A stretch of 64,000 nt of DNA from Nisaea denitrificans DSM 18348 (GTDB taxonomy: Bacteria; Pseudomonadota; Alphaproteobacteria; Thalassobaculales; Thalassobaculaceae): NCBI RefSeq assembly GCF_000426505.1, contig NZ_AUFM01000015.1, positions 62,001 through 126,000 of the forward strand, written 5' to 3'. Positions within the stretch are counted from its first letter, which is position 1. The number at the start of each line of letters is the position of its first letter. A program made the position numbers and the translations under genes. The notes under the pieces are model-generated. The model ran no database searches. It had not been told where the DNA came from and worked only from the letters and a program-made list of their open reading frames with translations. Of the stretch, positions 51,970-60,787 are shown piece by piece.

Positions 51970-52215
51970 ATGAATAGGCCTCGCCACACGAGCAAGGAGG
52001 TCGAAGATGCAGTTCAGCACGCTGAATCAGAGGGATGGACCTGGCGACCCCAAGGTCATTGGGGGCGTCTGTACTGCCCGCACCATGACCGTAATGGATG
52101 CCAGGTTGGTGTAAATAGTACGCCCAAAAATTCCGGGAACCACGCCAGGCAGATCCTGCGAGCAATGGCTCGTTGTCCACACAAACACGGGGAGGCCGAC
52201 AATGAAGACGTTTGA
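51970..52215 (+). CDS. HicA-like small protein (probable toxin)
   Basis: 81 residues from ATG 51970 (MNRPRHTSKEVEDAVQHAES). The double-stranded-RNA-binding-like HicA pattern is suggested by EGWTWRPQGHWGRLYCPHHD and GVNSTPKNSGNHARQILRAM, with the conserved His after Gly. HicA toxins cut mRNA. An in-frame ATG at 51937 lies inside the promoter and is rejected. If the promoter is right the mRNA is nearly leaderless. The end overlaps the next gene by 14 bases. Confidence 0.62.
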   Translation: MNRPRHTSKEVEDAVQHAESEGWTWRPQGHWGRLYCPHHDRNGCQVGVNSTPKNSGNHARQILRAMARCPHKHGEADNEDV

Positions 52216-52738
52216 ATTCAGCGTTATCGCATCCGGGCTGGACCCGCGTGCGGAGGGTTTTGAGGCCCGGTTTTATGACGGCGGATGTGACGATGCCCTG
52301 GTGTCGTTTCAGAAGGGGCACATCATTATCGACTTCGCACGGGAGGCGGAGACTTTCGAAGATGCGATTGCCTCGGCTCTGGAGAACGTCGCATCGACCG
52401 GCGCGCAGATCGACCGGCTTGAACCAGACCCGCTCGTCAGTCTGTCGGATATCGCAAAGCGCGCGGATATAACCCGCGCCGCCGTTTCCAACTATTACAG
52501 AGGTCAGCGCGGCCAGGCCTTTCCGGCACCGGTGGCCAGAATCACCTCGGACAGCCCCCTTTGGGAATGGTCCGTGGTTGCCCAATGGCTGGCATGCAAC
52601 GGCAAACTCGCCCCTTCGATTGCTATCGAGGCGGAAATCGTCCGGCAGGCAAATCTCGCTGTTGCGCGTGGCGACATCCATATCGGACCGTTTCTCCGGC
52701 AACGCGCCCAAAAATACGAAAAGCAGCTTTGCGCCTAG
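52202..52738 (+). CDS. HicB-like antitoxin with C-terminal helix-turn-helix
   Basis: 178 residues; GGGGAGG precedes ATG 52202. The N-terminal part (about 1-75) has a HicB-like partial RNase H fold pattern (FEFSVIASGLDP, SFQKGHIIIDFAREAETFED, AIASALENV). The C-terminal part holds a helix-turn-helix (LVSLSDIAKRADITRAAVSN) and EWSVVAQWLA, so it can bind DNA and repress the operon at the 51929 palindrome. It is the probable antitoxin for the preceding gene. Confidence 0.65.
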   Translation: MKTFEFSVIASGLDPRAEGFEARFYDGGCDDALVSFQKGHIIIDFAREAETFEDAIASALENVASTGAQIDRLEPDPLVSLSDIAKRADITRAAVSNYYRGQRGQAFPAPVARITSDSPLWEWSVVAQWLACNGKLAPSIAIEAEIVRQANLAVARGDIHIGPFLRQRAQKYEKQLCA

Positions 52739-52782
52739 AAGAACGCCCCCCGGAGCAGGCTGCCACCACCCCACCCCAAGAT

Positions 52783-52819
52783 CGTCATCCCGGACCTGAT
52801 CCGGGATCTCGGCATGACG
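52783..52819. repeat. Short CGTCAT palindromic element
   Basis: Begins CGTCATCCCGGACCTGATCC and ends GGCATGACG; inverted ends CGTCAT/ATGACG with an inner CCCGGA/TCCGGG stem. Same family as 16808 and 51631, reduced to one arm pair. The rest of 52739-52975 shows no gene. Confidence 0.7.
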
Positions 52820-52975
52820 CGCTGCGCTCTATGATCCATGGATCCGGCTCACTGAGAGGCTTGCGAATATGAGCGTACCGAAGAAAGAAGCGAACCTTCG
52901 CAATAAACTATCGCGCGGAAAATTTATCGCAGCCTCCATGCTGCAATTTCTATCGGCAATCGGGTGCCAGCAGAT

Positions 52976-53824
52976 TTACATGTCAGCCGATGTCTGAACG
53001 ATGTTGACGCTCGTAACCTCAAGCTCTTCGATCAGTTGGAGCGGCTTCTTGTCCTCATCATACTTAAGATGGAGGACCAACGTCACTTTAGCTTGAGTCC
53101 GATAATCTCCGACAATCACAACGGTCAATTCGTAGTCGCCAGATCGGTTGAACATCGTAACATTGCTGATCGTTTCAACAGAAGCGACTTCAGGCCGTCC
53201 TACACCCTTTAAGACGCAGATGAACTGACGCACGTATGGGTCAATAAAAACAGAGTCATGCATCATCGCTTCTTCGCGACTACCGCACCAACTTAGCTGC
53301 TGCGGATCGTGTAAGCACTCTTCCGGTTCATCTCCAAGAAGCTTAACGCTTGTCAAATACCCGACGCACTGAAACGGCCGCTTCGATATGTTGTCGCAAG
53401 CTAGCCGAACTTCGGTGATGTTCTCTCGGATGTCCATCCACGGGTGCCCACTGATTGATCTCTGGATGGAGCCCCGACGCTTTTCCACGATGCAGATTGA
53501 CGAGTCCCAAGTGATCTTGAGTGTCGGCTTTAGAGACTCCTCTAAATCATCGATACGCTGCACTTTCTCCACGTCCCAATCACCCGGAACGCGCCACACC
53601 TCATAGAGGTACATGCAAAAGATGATGATCAGTGAGAGCCCCGCGATTCCGAGGCGGGAAGCGACCTCATCGAAAGCGGCATCAGGAGAACCAAACACAG
53701 CTAAGCCCCAAATGGCTCCGAAGGCGCTCAATAACGAAAGAACGGCGGCGCCCGGTGAATTCAACACACGACCCCACGCGCGTCGGAACGCTTCCTTGTG
53801 AACCCGTCTCCAGTATCCCGCCAT
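52976..53824 (-). CDS. Hypothetical protein with two membrane helices, 282 aa
   Basis: Not recognised. A basic N-terminus (GYWRRVHKEAFRRAWGRV) is followed by two helices (about 26-45, GAAVLSLLSAFGAIWGLAVF; 58-75, GIAGLSLIIIFCMYLYEVW), a short coiled segment (DVEKVQRIDDLEESLKPTLK) and a beta-rich cytosolic domain of about 180 residues with several Cys (SICIVEKRRG, RLACDNISKRPFQC). The topology is that of a small membrane-bound sensor or effector. Lower GC than neighbours; not in an evident operon. Confidence 0.65.
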   Translation of the reverse strand: MAGYWRRVHKEAFRRAWGRVLNSPGAAVLSLLSAFGAIWGLAVFGSPDAAFDEVASRLGIAGLSLIIIFCMYLYEVWRVPGDWDVEKVQRIDDLEESLKPTLKITWDSSICIVEKRRGSIQRSISGHPWMDIRENITEVRLACDNISKRPFQCVGYLTSVKLLGDEPEECLHDPQQLSWCGSREEAMMHDSVFIDPYVRQFICVLKGVGRPEVASVETISNVTMFNRSGDYELTVVIVGDYRTQAKVTLVLHLKYDEDKKPLQLIEELEVTSVNIVQTSADM

Positions 53825-53946
53825 CCACTAACTATAGCGTGAACACAAGCTTAGGTGCACCTGATACCTAATTCTGGTCCTACGAAGGGATGACGGCACT
53901 GGATTTTGGGGATGGCGAAAAAGCGCTCTCCGGCCCGGGTTGTGGG

Positions 53947-54213
53947 TCAGTTTGAAATTGATGGCAACAAAAGGGCAATGGCTTGAGCGGCTACAGCTAC
54001 ACCAGTCGCCAAGGCCGCCCTGCTATTCCAAACTGTTTGGACGCGCGCGGTCTCCAGGACATCGTAATCTTTGCCGTGTCCTGTATCGATAATTTGGAAG
54101 TCTTGTGATTCTGGATCTGGCGGCACCTTCACAATAGACGACCAGAACCACAGACCCGCTGCAGCCATGCCCGCTATGATCGAGGCCCAATTTAGAATGG
54201 CGATTGCAGCCAT
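53947..54213 (-). CDS. Small hypothetical membrane protein, 88 aa
   Basis: Two hydrophobic helices (about 5-26, AILNWASIIAGMAAAGLWFW; 66-84, AALATGVAVAAQAIALLLP) around a polar loop (VKVPPDPESQDFQIIDTGHG). This outline with a short helix, a VxxP loop, WNS and a second helix recurs in many bacteria as a conserved hypothetical; no function is assigned. It follows the 282-aa membrane protein's region but with no shared promoter visible. Confidence 0.6.
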   Translation of the reverse strand: MAAIAILNWASIIAGMAAAGLWFWSSIVKVPPDPESQDFQIIDTGHGKDYDVLETARVQTVWNSRAALATGVAVAAQAIALLLPSISN

Positions 54214-54534
54214 TGTCGCTCCGCTTCTTGCTTTCGCTCTTACGGGTCTCCAACCAACCCAACTTTAGATGCACCGTCGCATTGTGGTTGTAGATAGAGA
54301 TTGCCGCGATCTTCGCGGGTAGCAATGTCCGCTATCACCTTAGGCAATTGATTCAGATCGCGCGGTCAATTTTAGTTTTTTCACATAAGCTGAATACAGC
54401 GTCCGTGGCACGACTATTACATAGCAGATCAAGACCGCTAGACTCCAACCGACCCACCCCGTCCGCCTTTGCTCCAGCCCGTCCCCGTGCTAGGACCGAA
54501 TTCCTGCCTTTTGAACAGATTTCCGGAGAGTTCC
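54214..54534. other. Intergenic region without a recognised feature
   Basis: 321 bases between the small membrane protein and the 2-hydroxyacid dehydrogenase gene. The middle is AT-rich (around 54365-54390) and may hold promoters. No gene, hairpin or repeat stands out. Confidence 0.5.
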
Positions 54535-55467
54535 ATGCCCGCCGTTATGTTCCGGTCCACGAGCGATTCCGCGCCTGCCTGGGAAGAAATGCTGAAGCAG
54601 CGGATTCCGGGTCTCGACTTCCGGTCCTGGCCGGATATCGGCAATCCGGAGGATATCGAGTTCGTGCTCGCCTGGAAGATGCCTCCTGGCACGCTTGATG
54701 GCATGCCGAACGTGAAATGCATCTGTTCCCTCGGTCAGGGCGTGGACCATATTTTCGCCGATCCCAACCTGCCGAAAGACGCGCAGATCATGCGGCTGGT
54801 CGATCCCTGGATGTCCCAGGCGATGAGCGAGTGGGTGCTGCTGCATGTGCTGCGCTACCACCGTCAGGCGCCGGAATATGAGGAGCTGCGGAAGAGCAAG
54901 ACCTGGAAATCCCTGCCGGCGCCGGATACGGCGAGCCGCAAGGTCGGCATTCTCGGCCTCGGCGCGCTCGGCGCGGATGCCGCCTCCAAGATCGCCGCGC
55001 TCGGTTTCGACACAGCCGGCTGGAGCCGGACGGAAAAGCAGATCGAGGGTGTGAAGAGCTATTATGGGGAGGACCAGCTTATGGACTTCCTGGCCCGGAC
55101 CGAAATCCTCTGCTGCCTGCTGCCGCTGACCAAGGCGACCGAGGGCGTAATCAATGCGAAGACCCTGGCCGCGCTGCCCGAGGGTGCCTTCGTGATCAAT
55201 TCAGGCCGCGGCGGTCATGTGGTCGAGGAGGATCTGCTGGCGGCACTGGACAGCGGCCATATCGCCCATGCCGCTCTTGACGTGTTCCGCACCGAGCCGC
55301 TGCCGCAGGACAGCCCGTTCTGGGAGCATCCGAAGGTCGATCTCTGGCCGCATGTCTCGGCCCAGACCAACCCGGTCAGCGCCGGAGATCAGGTCGCCGA
55401 CGCGATCCGGAAAGTGTTCAGCGGCGAGACGCCGGACAATCTGGTCGATCCGAAAATTCAGTACTGA
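54535..55467 (+). CDS. Glyoxylate/hydroxypyruvate reductase A-like D-isomer-specific dehydrogenase
   Basis: 310 residues from ATG 54535 (GGAGAG upstream). The NAD(P)-binding domain has KVGILGLGALGADAASKIAA, LCCLLPLTKATEGVI, INSGRGGHVVEEDLLAAL (the catalytic Arg lies earlier in this block's family), and ALDVFRTEPLPQDSPFW with the Glu-His pair completed by WPHVSA. Length and order match GhrA, which reduces glyoxylate or hydroxypyruvate. Converges on the MarR gene. Confidence 0.87.
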   Translation: MPAVMFRSTSDSAPAWEEMLKQRIPGLDFRSWPDIGNPEDIEFVLAWKMPPGTLDGMPNVKCICSLGQGVDHIFADPNLPKDAQIMRLVDPWMSQAMSEWVLLHVLRYHRQAPEYEELRKSKTWKSLPAPDTASRKVGILGLGALGADAASKIAALGFDTAGWSRTEKQIEGVKSYYGEDQLMDFLARTEILCCLLPLTKATEGVINAKTLAALPEGAFVINSGRGGHVVEEDLLAALDSGHIAHAALDVFRTEPLPQDSPFWEHPKVDLWPHVSAQTNPVSAGDQVADAIRKVFSGETPDNLVDPKIQY

Positions 55468-55494
55468 GTGGAATGTAGGAACAGGCGCCCGGCG

Positions 55495-55872
55495 TCAGTC
55501 GGCCGCGTCTGCCTCGAACCGGCTGCCGCGTGACGCGTCGACGACAAGGTCGCCGAACTCGGTCAGGAAGACCGAACCCTTCACGGTCCGCTGCACCAGC
55601 ACGCTGCGCCGGTCCGCCTCGTCCGGGCGGCGGCGCACGAAGCCGTATTCGCCGAGACGGTCAAGCGCCCGGGTAATGGCCGGTTTCGAAACGTTCAAAG
55701 CGGCGGCGAGCCCGCGCACCGTGTGCGGCGGATTCTCGATATAGACGGTGAGCAGGACCGCCAGTTGCCGGGCGGTCAGGTCCGGCGTATCGCGCCGGAC
55801 GCTTTCGACCAGGGCTTTGCGCCAAATGCCTAGGGCTTGTATCGAATCGACAGCCATATCCGGTACCAGCAT
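55495..55872 (-). CDS. MarR family transcriptional regulator
   Basis: 125 residues. Winged helix DNA-binding motif: LTARQLAVLLTVYIENPPHT, VRGLAAALNVSKPAITRALD, RLGEYGFVRRRPDEADRRSV (wing with the DxRS/R pattern). No ligand site can be named. It is divergent neither from its neighbour operon nor close to an operator that I can see; the 112 bases up to the M17 gene are AT-rich. Confidence 0.85.
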   Translation of the reverse strand: MLVPDMAVDSIQALGIWRKALVESVRRDTPDLTARQLAVLLTVYIENPPHTVRGLAAALNVSKPAITRALDRLGEYGFVRRRPDEADRRSVLVQRTVKGSVFLTEFGDLVVDASRGSRFEADAAD

Positions 55873-55984
55873 AACCCTGTTTGTTACGAATTCGATTTGA
55901 CAATACAGGGAGCAACCGCACCGCGCAACGAAAGATCGTTCGCGAAACGCGAATTTACTGTCAGCTAACCGTATTTACCGGCCG

Positions 55985-57373
55985 TTAACCATAACGTTTG
56001 CGCAACATTTTATAAAAAGCCCGTATACCCATGACTTCCCCGCCTTCCGGGCGGCCCGGCCGGGACTTCAGGTTCCAGGCCATCACGTCGACATGAGCCC
56101 ATCGTGTCTCCGACGAAACGAAGTGCTCCAGGAAAAGCGCCGCCGTGATCGCGCCGCCATACCCGCCCGATCCGGTACTGGAAAGATCGGCGTTCGGCGA
56201 CTTCAGCATCTCCCGATAAGGCTTGTGCAAGGGCAGCCGCCAGAGCGCGTCCCGCGTCTCCAGCCCGCCTTCGAGAAGATCGGCGGCAAGCGCGTCATCG
56301 TTACAGAAAAGCGCGGGCAGGTCGGTGCCCAGCGCGACCCGGGCAGCGCCGGTCAGGGTGGCGAAATCGAGAATCATCTCCGGCTTTTCACTGTCGGCTT
56401 CGGTCAGCGCGTCGGCCAGCACAAGGCGGCCTTCGGCATCCGTGTTGCCGACCTCGACGGTCAGTCCCTTGCGCGACGGCAGGATATCCATCGGCCGGAA
56501 GGCGTTGCCGGAGATCGCATTCTCCACCGCCGGGACCAGCACCCGGAGCCGCACCGGCAGCTCCGCGTCCATGACCAGTTTGGCGAGGCCCAATGCGTGC
56601 GCCGACCCGCCCATATCCTTCTTCATCATCAGCATGCCCGCAGCGGGCTTGATATCCAGACCGCCGCTGTCGAAGATCACGCCCTTGCCGACAATCGTCA
56701 CCTTCGGATGGCTTTTCTTGCCCCATCGGATATCGATCAGCCGCGGCGCCCGGTCGGCGGCCCGGCCGACGGCGTGGATCATCGGGAAATTCTCGGCCAG
56801 AAGCGCCTCGCCCTCGATGATCTCGATCTTCGCCTTGTAGCTCTTGGCGAGATCGGACGCCGCGTCTGCAAGCTCTTCCGGGCCGAGATCGTTGGCCGGC
56901 CGGTTGATCAGGTCGCGGGCAAGCCCAGTCGCCTCGGCAAGGCGGCGCACCTCGTCCTGATCGGCGCCGTCGGGCCAGACCAGCTCGGCCTTGAAGACGG
57001 TCTTTTCCTTGAACGTGTCGAACCGGTAATGCGCCAGCGCCCAGCCGGTCGCCGCGCTTGTTGCCGCCTCGGGCGACAGCTCCGCCTCAAGGTAATAACG
57101 GCCCTTCGGTAGCACGGCCGGCAGCGGCGCCAGATCCCAGAGGCCACCTCCCGGCACCTCCTGCTCCTCCACACCGAACAGGACGCGCTCGAGCCCGCCA
57201 TCGGCATCGGGCAGGAAGCAGGTCGCCCCCGGCGCTGCCGAAAACTCCGATTCGCCGATCCAACGCGCGGTGCGGGCGTCCGCTGCTTTCCGCCATGCCG
57301 GCAAGGTGGCGGCGCTGACCGGGGTCAGCGGAATGGATTTCGGGGTCGCTTTTCCAACGAAACGGAACGGCAT
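55985..57373 (-). CDS. Leucyl aminopeptidase family protein (M17)
   Basis: 462 residues from ATG 57373. The two-metal M17 site is complete: GKGVIFDSGGLDIKPAAGML (Lys, Asp, catalytic Lys), MKKDMGGSAHALG (Asp) and NTDAEGRLVLADAL (Asp, Glu and the bicarbonate-binding Arg). The N-terminal domain is shorter than in PepA. A cytosolic hexameric aminopeptidase is likely, releasing N-terminal residues from peptides. Confidence 0.92.
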   Translation of the reverse strand: MPFRFVGKATPKSIPLTPVSAATLPAWRKAADARTARWIGESEFSAAPGATCFLPDADGGLERVLFGVEEQEVPGGGLWDLAPLPAVLPKGRYYLEAELSPEAATSAATGWALAHYRFDTFKEKTVFKAELVWPDGADQDEVRRLAEATGLARDLINRPANDLGPEELADAASDLAKSYKAKIEIIEGEALLAENFPMIHAVGRAADRAPRLIDIRWGKKSHPKVTIVGKGVIFDSGGLDIKPAAGMLMMKKDMGGSAHALGLAKLVMDAELPVRLRVLVPAVENAISGNAFRPMDILPSRKGLTVEVGNTDAEGRLVLADALTEADSEKPEMILDFATLTGAARVALGTDLPALFCNDDALAADLLEGGLETRDALWRLPLHKPYREMLKSPNADLSSTGSGGYGGAITAALFLEHFVSSETRWAHVDVMAWNLKSRPGRPEGGEVMGIRAFYKMLRKRYG

Positions 57374-57544
57374 CGGGGGGCTCCAGTAAAAGAGACGGTG
57401 CTTTTGTTCTAGCCTGCACGGCAGACCCGCTCAAGCGAAGCCGCCATGGATCGCCCCAGCTCGGCGCCCTGTTGCATGTCAGAGGTTGCGCAGCAGGCTC
57501 CAGCCGGTTCAAATGGCGGCAACAAAGCTCGGAGGAAAACCGTT

Positions 57545-58204
57545 ATGGCGCCGTACAGCCTCATCATTGGAAACAAGAACTATTCGTCTTGGTCAATGCG
57601 GCCGTGGCTGATGATGACCGCGTGCGACATCCCGTTCGAGGAAACAGTGATCGCGCTCGACACGCCGAACACGCGTCAGGAAATCCTGCGGCATTCGCCG
57701 TCCGGCTTCGTTCCGGTCCTGAAAGACGGCGAGCTGACGGTCTGGGACAGCCTGTCTATCGGCGAGTATCTGGCCGAGAAGCATCCGGAAGCAGGGTTGT
57801 GGCCCGACGACCCGATCGCCCGCGCGCGGGCCCGGTCGGTTTCGGCCGAAATGCATTCCGGTTTCGGCGCCGTGCGCAAGAACATGCCGATGAATGTCCG
57901 CTCCAGCTTTCCGGGGCACGGACGGGCGCCCGGCGTGCAGGAAGACATCAACCGGATCTCGGCGATCTGGCGCAATCACCGGCGCCGGGTGACCGATCCC
58001 GCCGACGGCCCATTCCTGTTCGGCCACTTTACGATCGCGGACGCGATGTTCGCCCCGGTGGTCTCGCGCTTCCGCACCTATGGTGTCGAACTGGCGGATG
58101 AAGCCGCGGCCTATGCCGAGGCGGTCTGGGACTTTCCAGCCATGAAGGCCTGGGTGGAAGACGCCAGGAACGAGCCGATGGTGATCGACCGGCACGAATT
58201 GTAG
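57545..58204 (+). CDS. Glutathione S-transferase family protein
   Basis: 219 residues from ATG 57545 (GGAGG nine bases upstream). The thioredoxin-like N-terminus reads YSLIIGNKNYSSWSMRPWLM, with the candidate catalytic Ser in SSWSMRP; SGFVPVLKDGELTVWDSLSI holds the cis-Pro and the glutathione-binding region. The C-terminal helical domain ends with HFTIADAMFAPVVSRFRTY. Specific substrate unknown. Confidence 0.88.
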   Translation: MAPYSLIIGNKNYSSWSMRPWLMMTACDIPFEETVIALDTPNTRQEILRHSPSGFVPVLKDGELTVWDSLSIGEYLAEKHPEAGLWPDDPIARARARSVSAEMHSGFGAVRKNMPMNVRSSFPGHGRAPGVQEDINRISAIWRNHRRRVTDPADGPFLFGHFTIADAMFAPVVSRFRTYGVELADEAAAYAEAVWDFPAMKAWVEDARNEPMVIDRHEL

Positions 58205-58214
58205 GCCGCCTGGA

Positions 58215-59531
58215 CTAGCCCGCCAGTCCGCGTTCCAGCCGGGGGTAATACAGCGCCATGGTCCCGGCCCTGACCAGCAGGAACAGGCAATAGGCGGCCC
58301 AGAGCCCGTGGTTGCCGTGAAGACTGGTCAGCGGATATGCCGCCGCGACGAAGACCGCGAGGGCGATCAGCATGCCGTTCCGCATCTCCGCCCCGCGCGT
58401 CGCCCCGATGAACATTCCGTCGAGCTGGAAGGACCAGACCGCGACAAGCGGTATCGCCGCCGCCCACGGCAGATAGTCACGGGCGACATCCCGCACTGCC
58501 TGGATGCTGGTCATCAGGTCGATGAAGAGAGAGCCCGCGGCGAAAAACAGCACCGTCATCAGGACGGCCAGAACGGCGGCGCCCTTGGTGGTGGCAATCA
58601 CCGCCGCACGCAGTTGCACCCGCGACCGCCGTCCGATCGCCTCCCCCACCAGCGCCTCTGCGGCATGGGCATAACCGTCCAGGCCGTATCCCGCGACGCT
58701 TTTGAAGATAAGAAACACCGCATTGGCCGCCAGCACCGTGTCCCCGAGCTTCGCGCTCTCGTTCATGAAGAAGGCGGAGGCCGTCAGCACCGCCAGCGTG
58801 CGGATGAAGATATCCCGGTTCACCGACATCATCGCCTTCAGGCGCCGGACCGCGGCAAGTTCCCGGAGACGCGGCAGGCGGACATCGCGCGGCGCCAGGC
58901 GCCAGACCAGCACGGCACCGACCAGAAGTCCGATATACTGGGCAATCACCGTCGCCAGCGCGACGCCTTCGATGCCCCAGCCGAGCCCGAGCACGAAGAT
59001 CAGGTTCAGCACCACATTCACAGAGTTGATGACGACCTGCTGGATCAGCCCGCCGCGCATCGCCTGCATGCCGAACAGCCAGCCGAGAACGGAGAAATTG
59101 CACAAGGCCGCCGGTGCGGCCCAGACACGGATCATGAAATAGGACCGCGCCGCCTCCTCGACCTGCTCGCTGCCGTCCAGGATGGAGAAGGCAAAGTCCG
59201 CCATCGGCACAGTCAGGGCGAGGCAAATGCCGCCGAATAACAGCGACAGCAGCAAGGCCCGGCCGAGACTGGCCAGAACCTCCGTCCCGTCCCCCGCGCC
59301 TTTCGCCTGAGCGACAAAGCCCGTGGTGCCCATGCGCAGGAAGCCGAAGCCCCAATAGATGTAATTGAACAAGAGGGTGCCGAGCGCCACGCCGCCGATA
59401 TAGAAGGCGGCATCCAGATGGCCGACCACGGCCGTATCCACCGCACCGACCAGAGGCACCGTCAGATTTGACAGCACGACGGGCCAGGCGAGGTTCCAGA
59501 CCCGGCGGTTGATGGTCGGCTGGAGGGACAT
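58215..59531 (-). CDS. MATE family efflux transporter (DinF-like)
   Basis: 438 residues from ATG 59531 (GGAGGGACATG on the other strand's sequence order shows the start after its ribosome site is weak). Twelve membrane helices in two MATE halves: RRVWNLAWPVVLSNLTVPLV, VDTAVVGHLD, GFGFLRMGTTGFVAQAKGAG and the second-half KSVAGYGLDGYAHAAEALVG. DinF-type members export drugs or bile-salt-like compounds by Na+ or H+ antiport. Single gene. Confidence 0.9.
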   Translation of the reverse strand: MSLQPTINRRVWNLAWPVVLSNLTVPLVGAVDTAVVGHLDAAFYIGGVALGTLLFNYIYWGFGFLRMGTTGFVAQAKGAGDGTEVLASLGRALLLSLLFGGICLALTVPMADFAFSILDGSEQVEEAARSYFMIRVWAAPAALCNFSVLGWLFGMQAMRGGLIQQVVINSVNVVLNLIFVLGLGWGIEGVALATVIAQYIGLLVGAVLVWRLAPRDVRLPRLRELAAVRRLKAMMSVNRDIFIRTLAVLTASAFFMNESAKLGDTVLAANAVFLIFKSVAGYGLDGYAHAAEALVGEAIGRRSRVQLRAAVIATTKGAAVLAVLMTVLFFAAGSLFIDLMTSIQAVRDVARDYLPWAAAIPLVAVWSFQLDGMFIGATRGAEMRNGMLIALAVFVAAAYPLTSLHGNHGLWAAYCLFLLVRAGTMALYYPRLERGLAG

Positions 59532-59655
59532 GGTTCGTGCTGCCTTCGATTGCTCGGGGTGGCGGGGTGTAATCCGGCCTCGACCATAAAGACAAGCCTG
59601 TCCGGCCGATCCGAATAAAATCGAACGGCGACCCATCAGATCTGTGGAGGCGGCT

Positions 59656-60633
59656 TCACGCGGCCAGAGCCAGCAAGCCCGCAACAAGGATCAACGCGCC
59701 GCAGGCCAGCCGGAACAGGACAAGGGCCCGGCGGATATCGCCCATACCGGCATCCGCACCGCCCGCTCCCATCCAGGAGTCGTCGACAGTTTTGCCGCCA
59801 TAGACGCGCGGCCCGGCAAGACGCAGCCCGAGCGCGCCCGCCATCGCCGCCTCCGGCCAGCCTGCATTGGGCGAGCGGTGCAGACGGGCATCCCGCAGGG
59901 TCGCCCGGACCGAGGAGCGGGCATCCGCACCGGGCGTCACAAATGCGGCCGTCCAGATCAGTAGGGCGGACAACCGGGCCGGGATCAGGTTCGCCAGATC
60001 GTCCAGCCGGGCGGATGCCCAGCCGAACATCAGATACCGCTCATTTTTGTGGCCGATCATGCTGTCGGCCGTGTTCAGCGCCTTGTAGGCAAGCAGTCCC
60101 GGCAGACCGCCGATCAGGTACCAGAAAGCCGGCGCCACCACGCCGTCGGAAAAATTCTCCGCCGCCGTCTCGATCGCAGCCCGGCTGACACCACCCTCGT
60201 CCAGTTGCTCCGGATCGCGCCCAACGATCATCGAAACCGCCCGGCGGGCGCCCGGCAAGCCATCTGTCTCGAAGGCGCGGGCCACTGCGGCGACATGATC
60301 GTACAGGCTTTTCTGCGCCAGGAAGACGGACGCTATCGCCGCTTCCAGCAGCCACCCGTAGCTCACGAATGAAACAAGGCGATGCAGCAGCCAGCCAATG
60401 AGCGCGGCGGCGGCAAGCAGCAATACGGCCAGCATGACACCGCCCCGGCGGCGGGCCGCATCGCCGGCCTCGGATCGGTTCCAGCGGGTCTCGCCCCAGC
60501 CGATCAGGTTGCCGAACAGGACTACCGGGTGCGGCAGCCTGTTCCACAGGGCAGGCGGATCGCCGATCACCGCGTCAAACACCAGCGCAAGGCAGAGAAT
60601 GCCAGCCGTGCTCTGCAATGCCGCTTCGATCAT
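59656..60633 (-). CDS. cobD: Adenosylcobinamide-phosphate synthase
   Basis: 325 residues (CobD/CbiB). It attaches aminopropanol phosphate to adenosylcobyric acid. Membrane protein with about five helices; diagnostic blocks are LVFDAVIGDPPALWNRLPHP, RRAVSMIVGRDPEQLDEGGV, ETAAENFSDGVVAPAFWYLI, NTADSMIGHKNERYLMFGWA and SPNAGWPEAAMAGALGLRL. Another cobalamin gene (cobP) lies 570 bases upstream on the same strand with a plus-strand gene between. A strong terminator and a possible structured leader lie 130 bases before its start. Confidence 0.94.
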   Translation of the reverse strand: MIEAALQSTAGILCLALVFDAVIGDPPALWNRLPHPVVLFGNLIGWGETRWNRSEAGDAARRRGGVMLAVLLLAAAALIGWLLHRLVSFVSYGWLLEAAIASVFLAQKSLYDHVAAVARAFETDGLPGARRAVSMIVGRDPEQLDEGGVSRAAIETAAENFSDGVVAPAFWYLIGGLPGLLAYKALNTADSMIGHKNERYLMFGWASARLDDLANLIPARLSALLIWTAAFVTPGADARSSVRATLRDARLHRSPNAGWPEAAMAGALGLRLAGPRVYGGKTVDDSWMGAGGADAGMGDIRRALVLFRLACGALILVAGLLALAA

Positions 60634-60754
60634 ATCTGCCCGTTCCCGCCGGTTTTCAGGTTCACGCCGACTGACACCATTTCAGGCGCCGTTTCCAGAG
60701 AATTCTATCGGTGCAAATGTCTTGGAGCGCATCCGGGCTGTGCGCTCTGGAGAC

Positions 60755-60787
60755 AAAAAAAGTGGCCCGGTCATGACGACCGGGCCA
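60755..60787 (-). terminator. Strong intrinsic terminator
   Basis: Perfect 10-bp stem (TGGCCCGGTC / GACCGGGCCA, arms 60763-60772 and 60778-60787) with a five-base loop, followed on the minus strand by C and seven T (60755-60761). No annotated minus-strand gene ends just before it. Confidence 0.88.

Noticed and set aside
52007-52117. A 36-codon frame starting ATG 52007 with a perfect AAGGAGG upstream
   Set aside because: It is out of frame with the HicA-like gene, encodes no recognisable protein and ends quickly. The AAGGAGG is part of codons AGC AAG GAG of the real frame.
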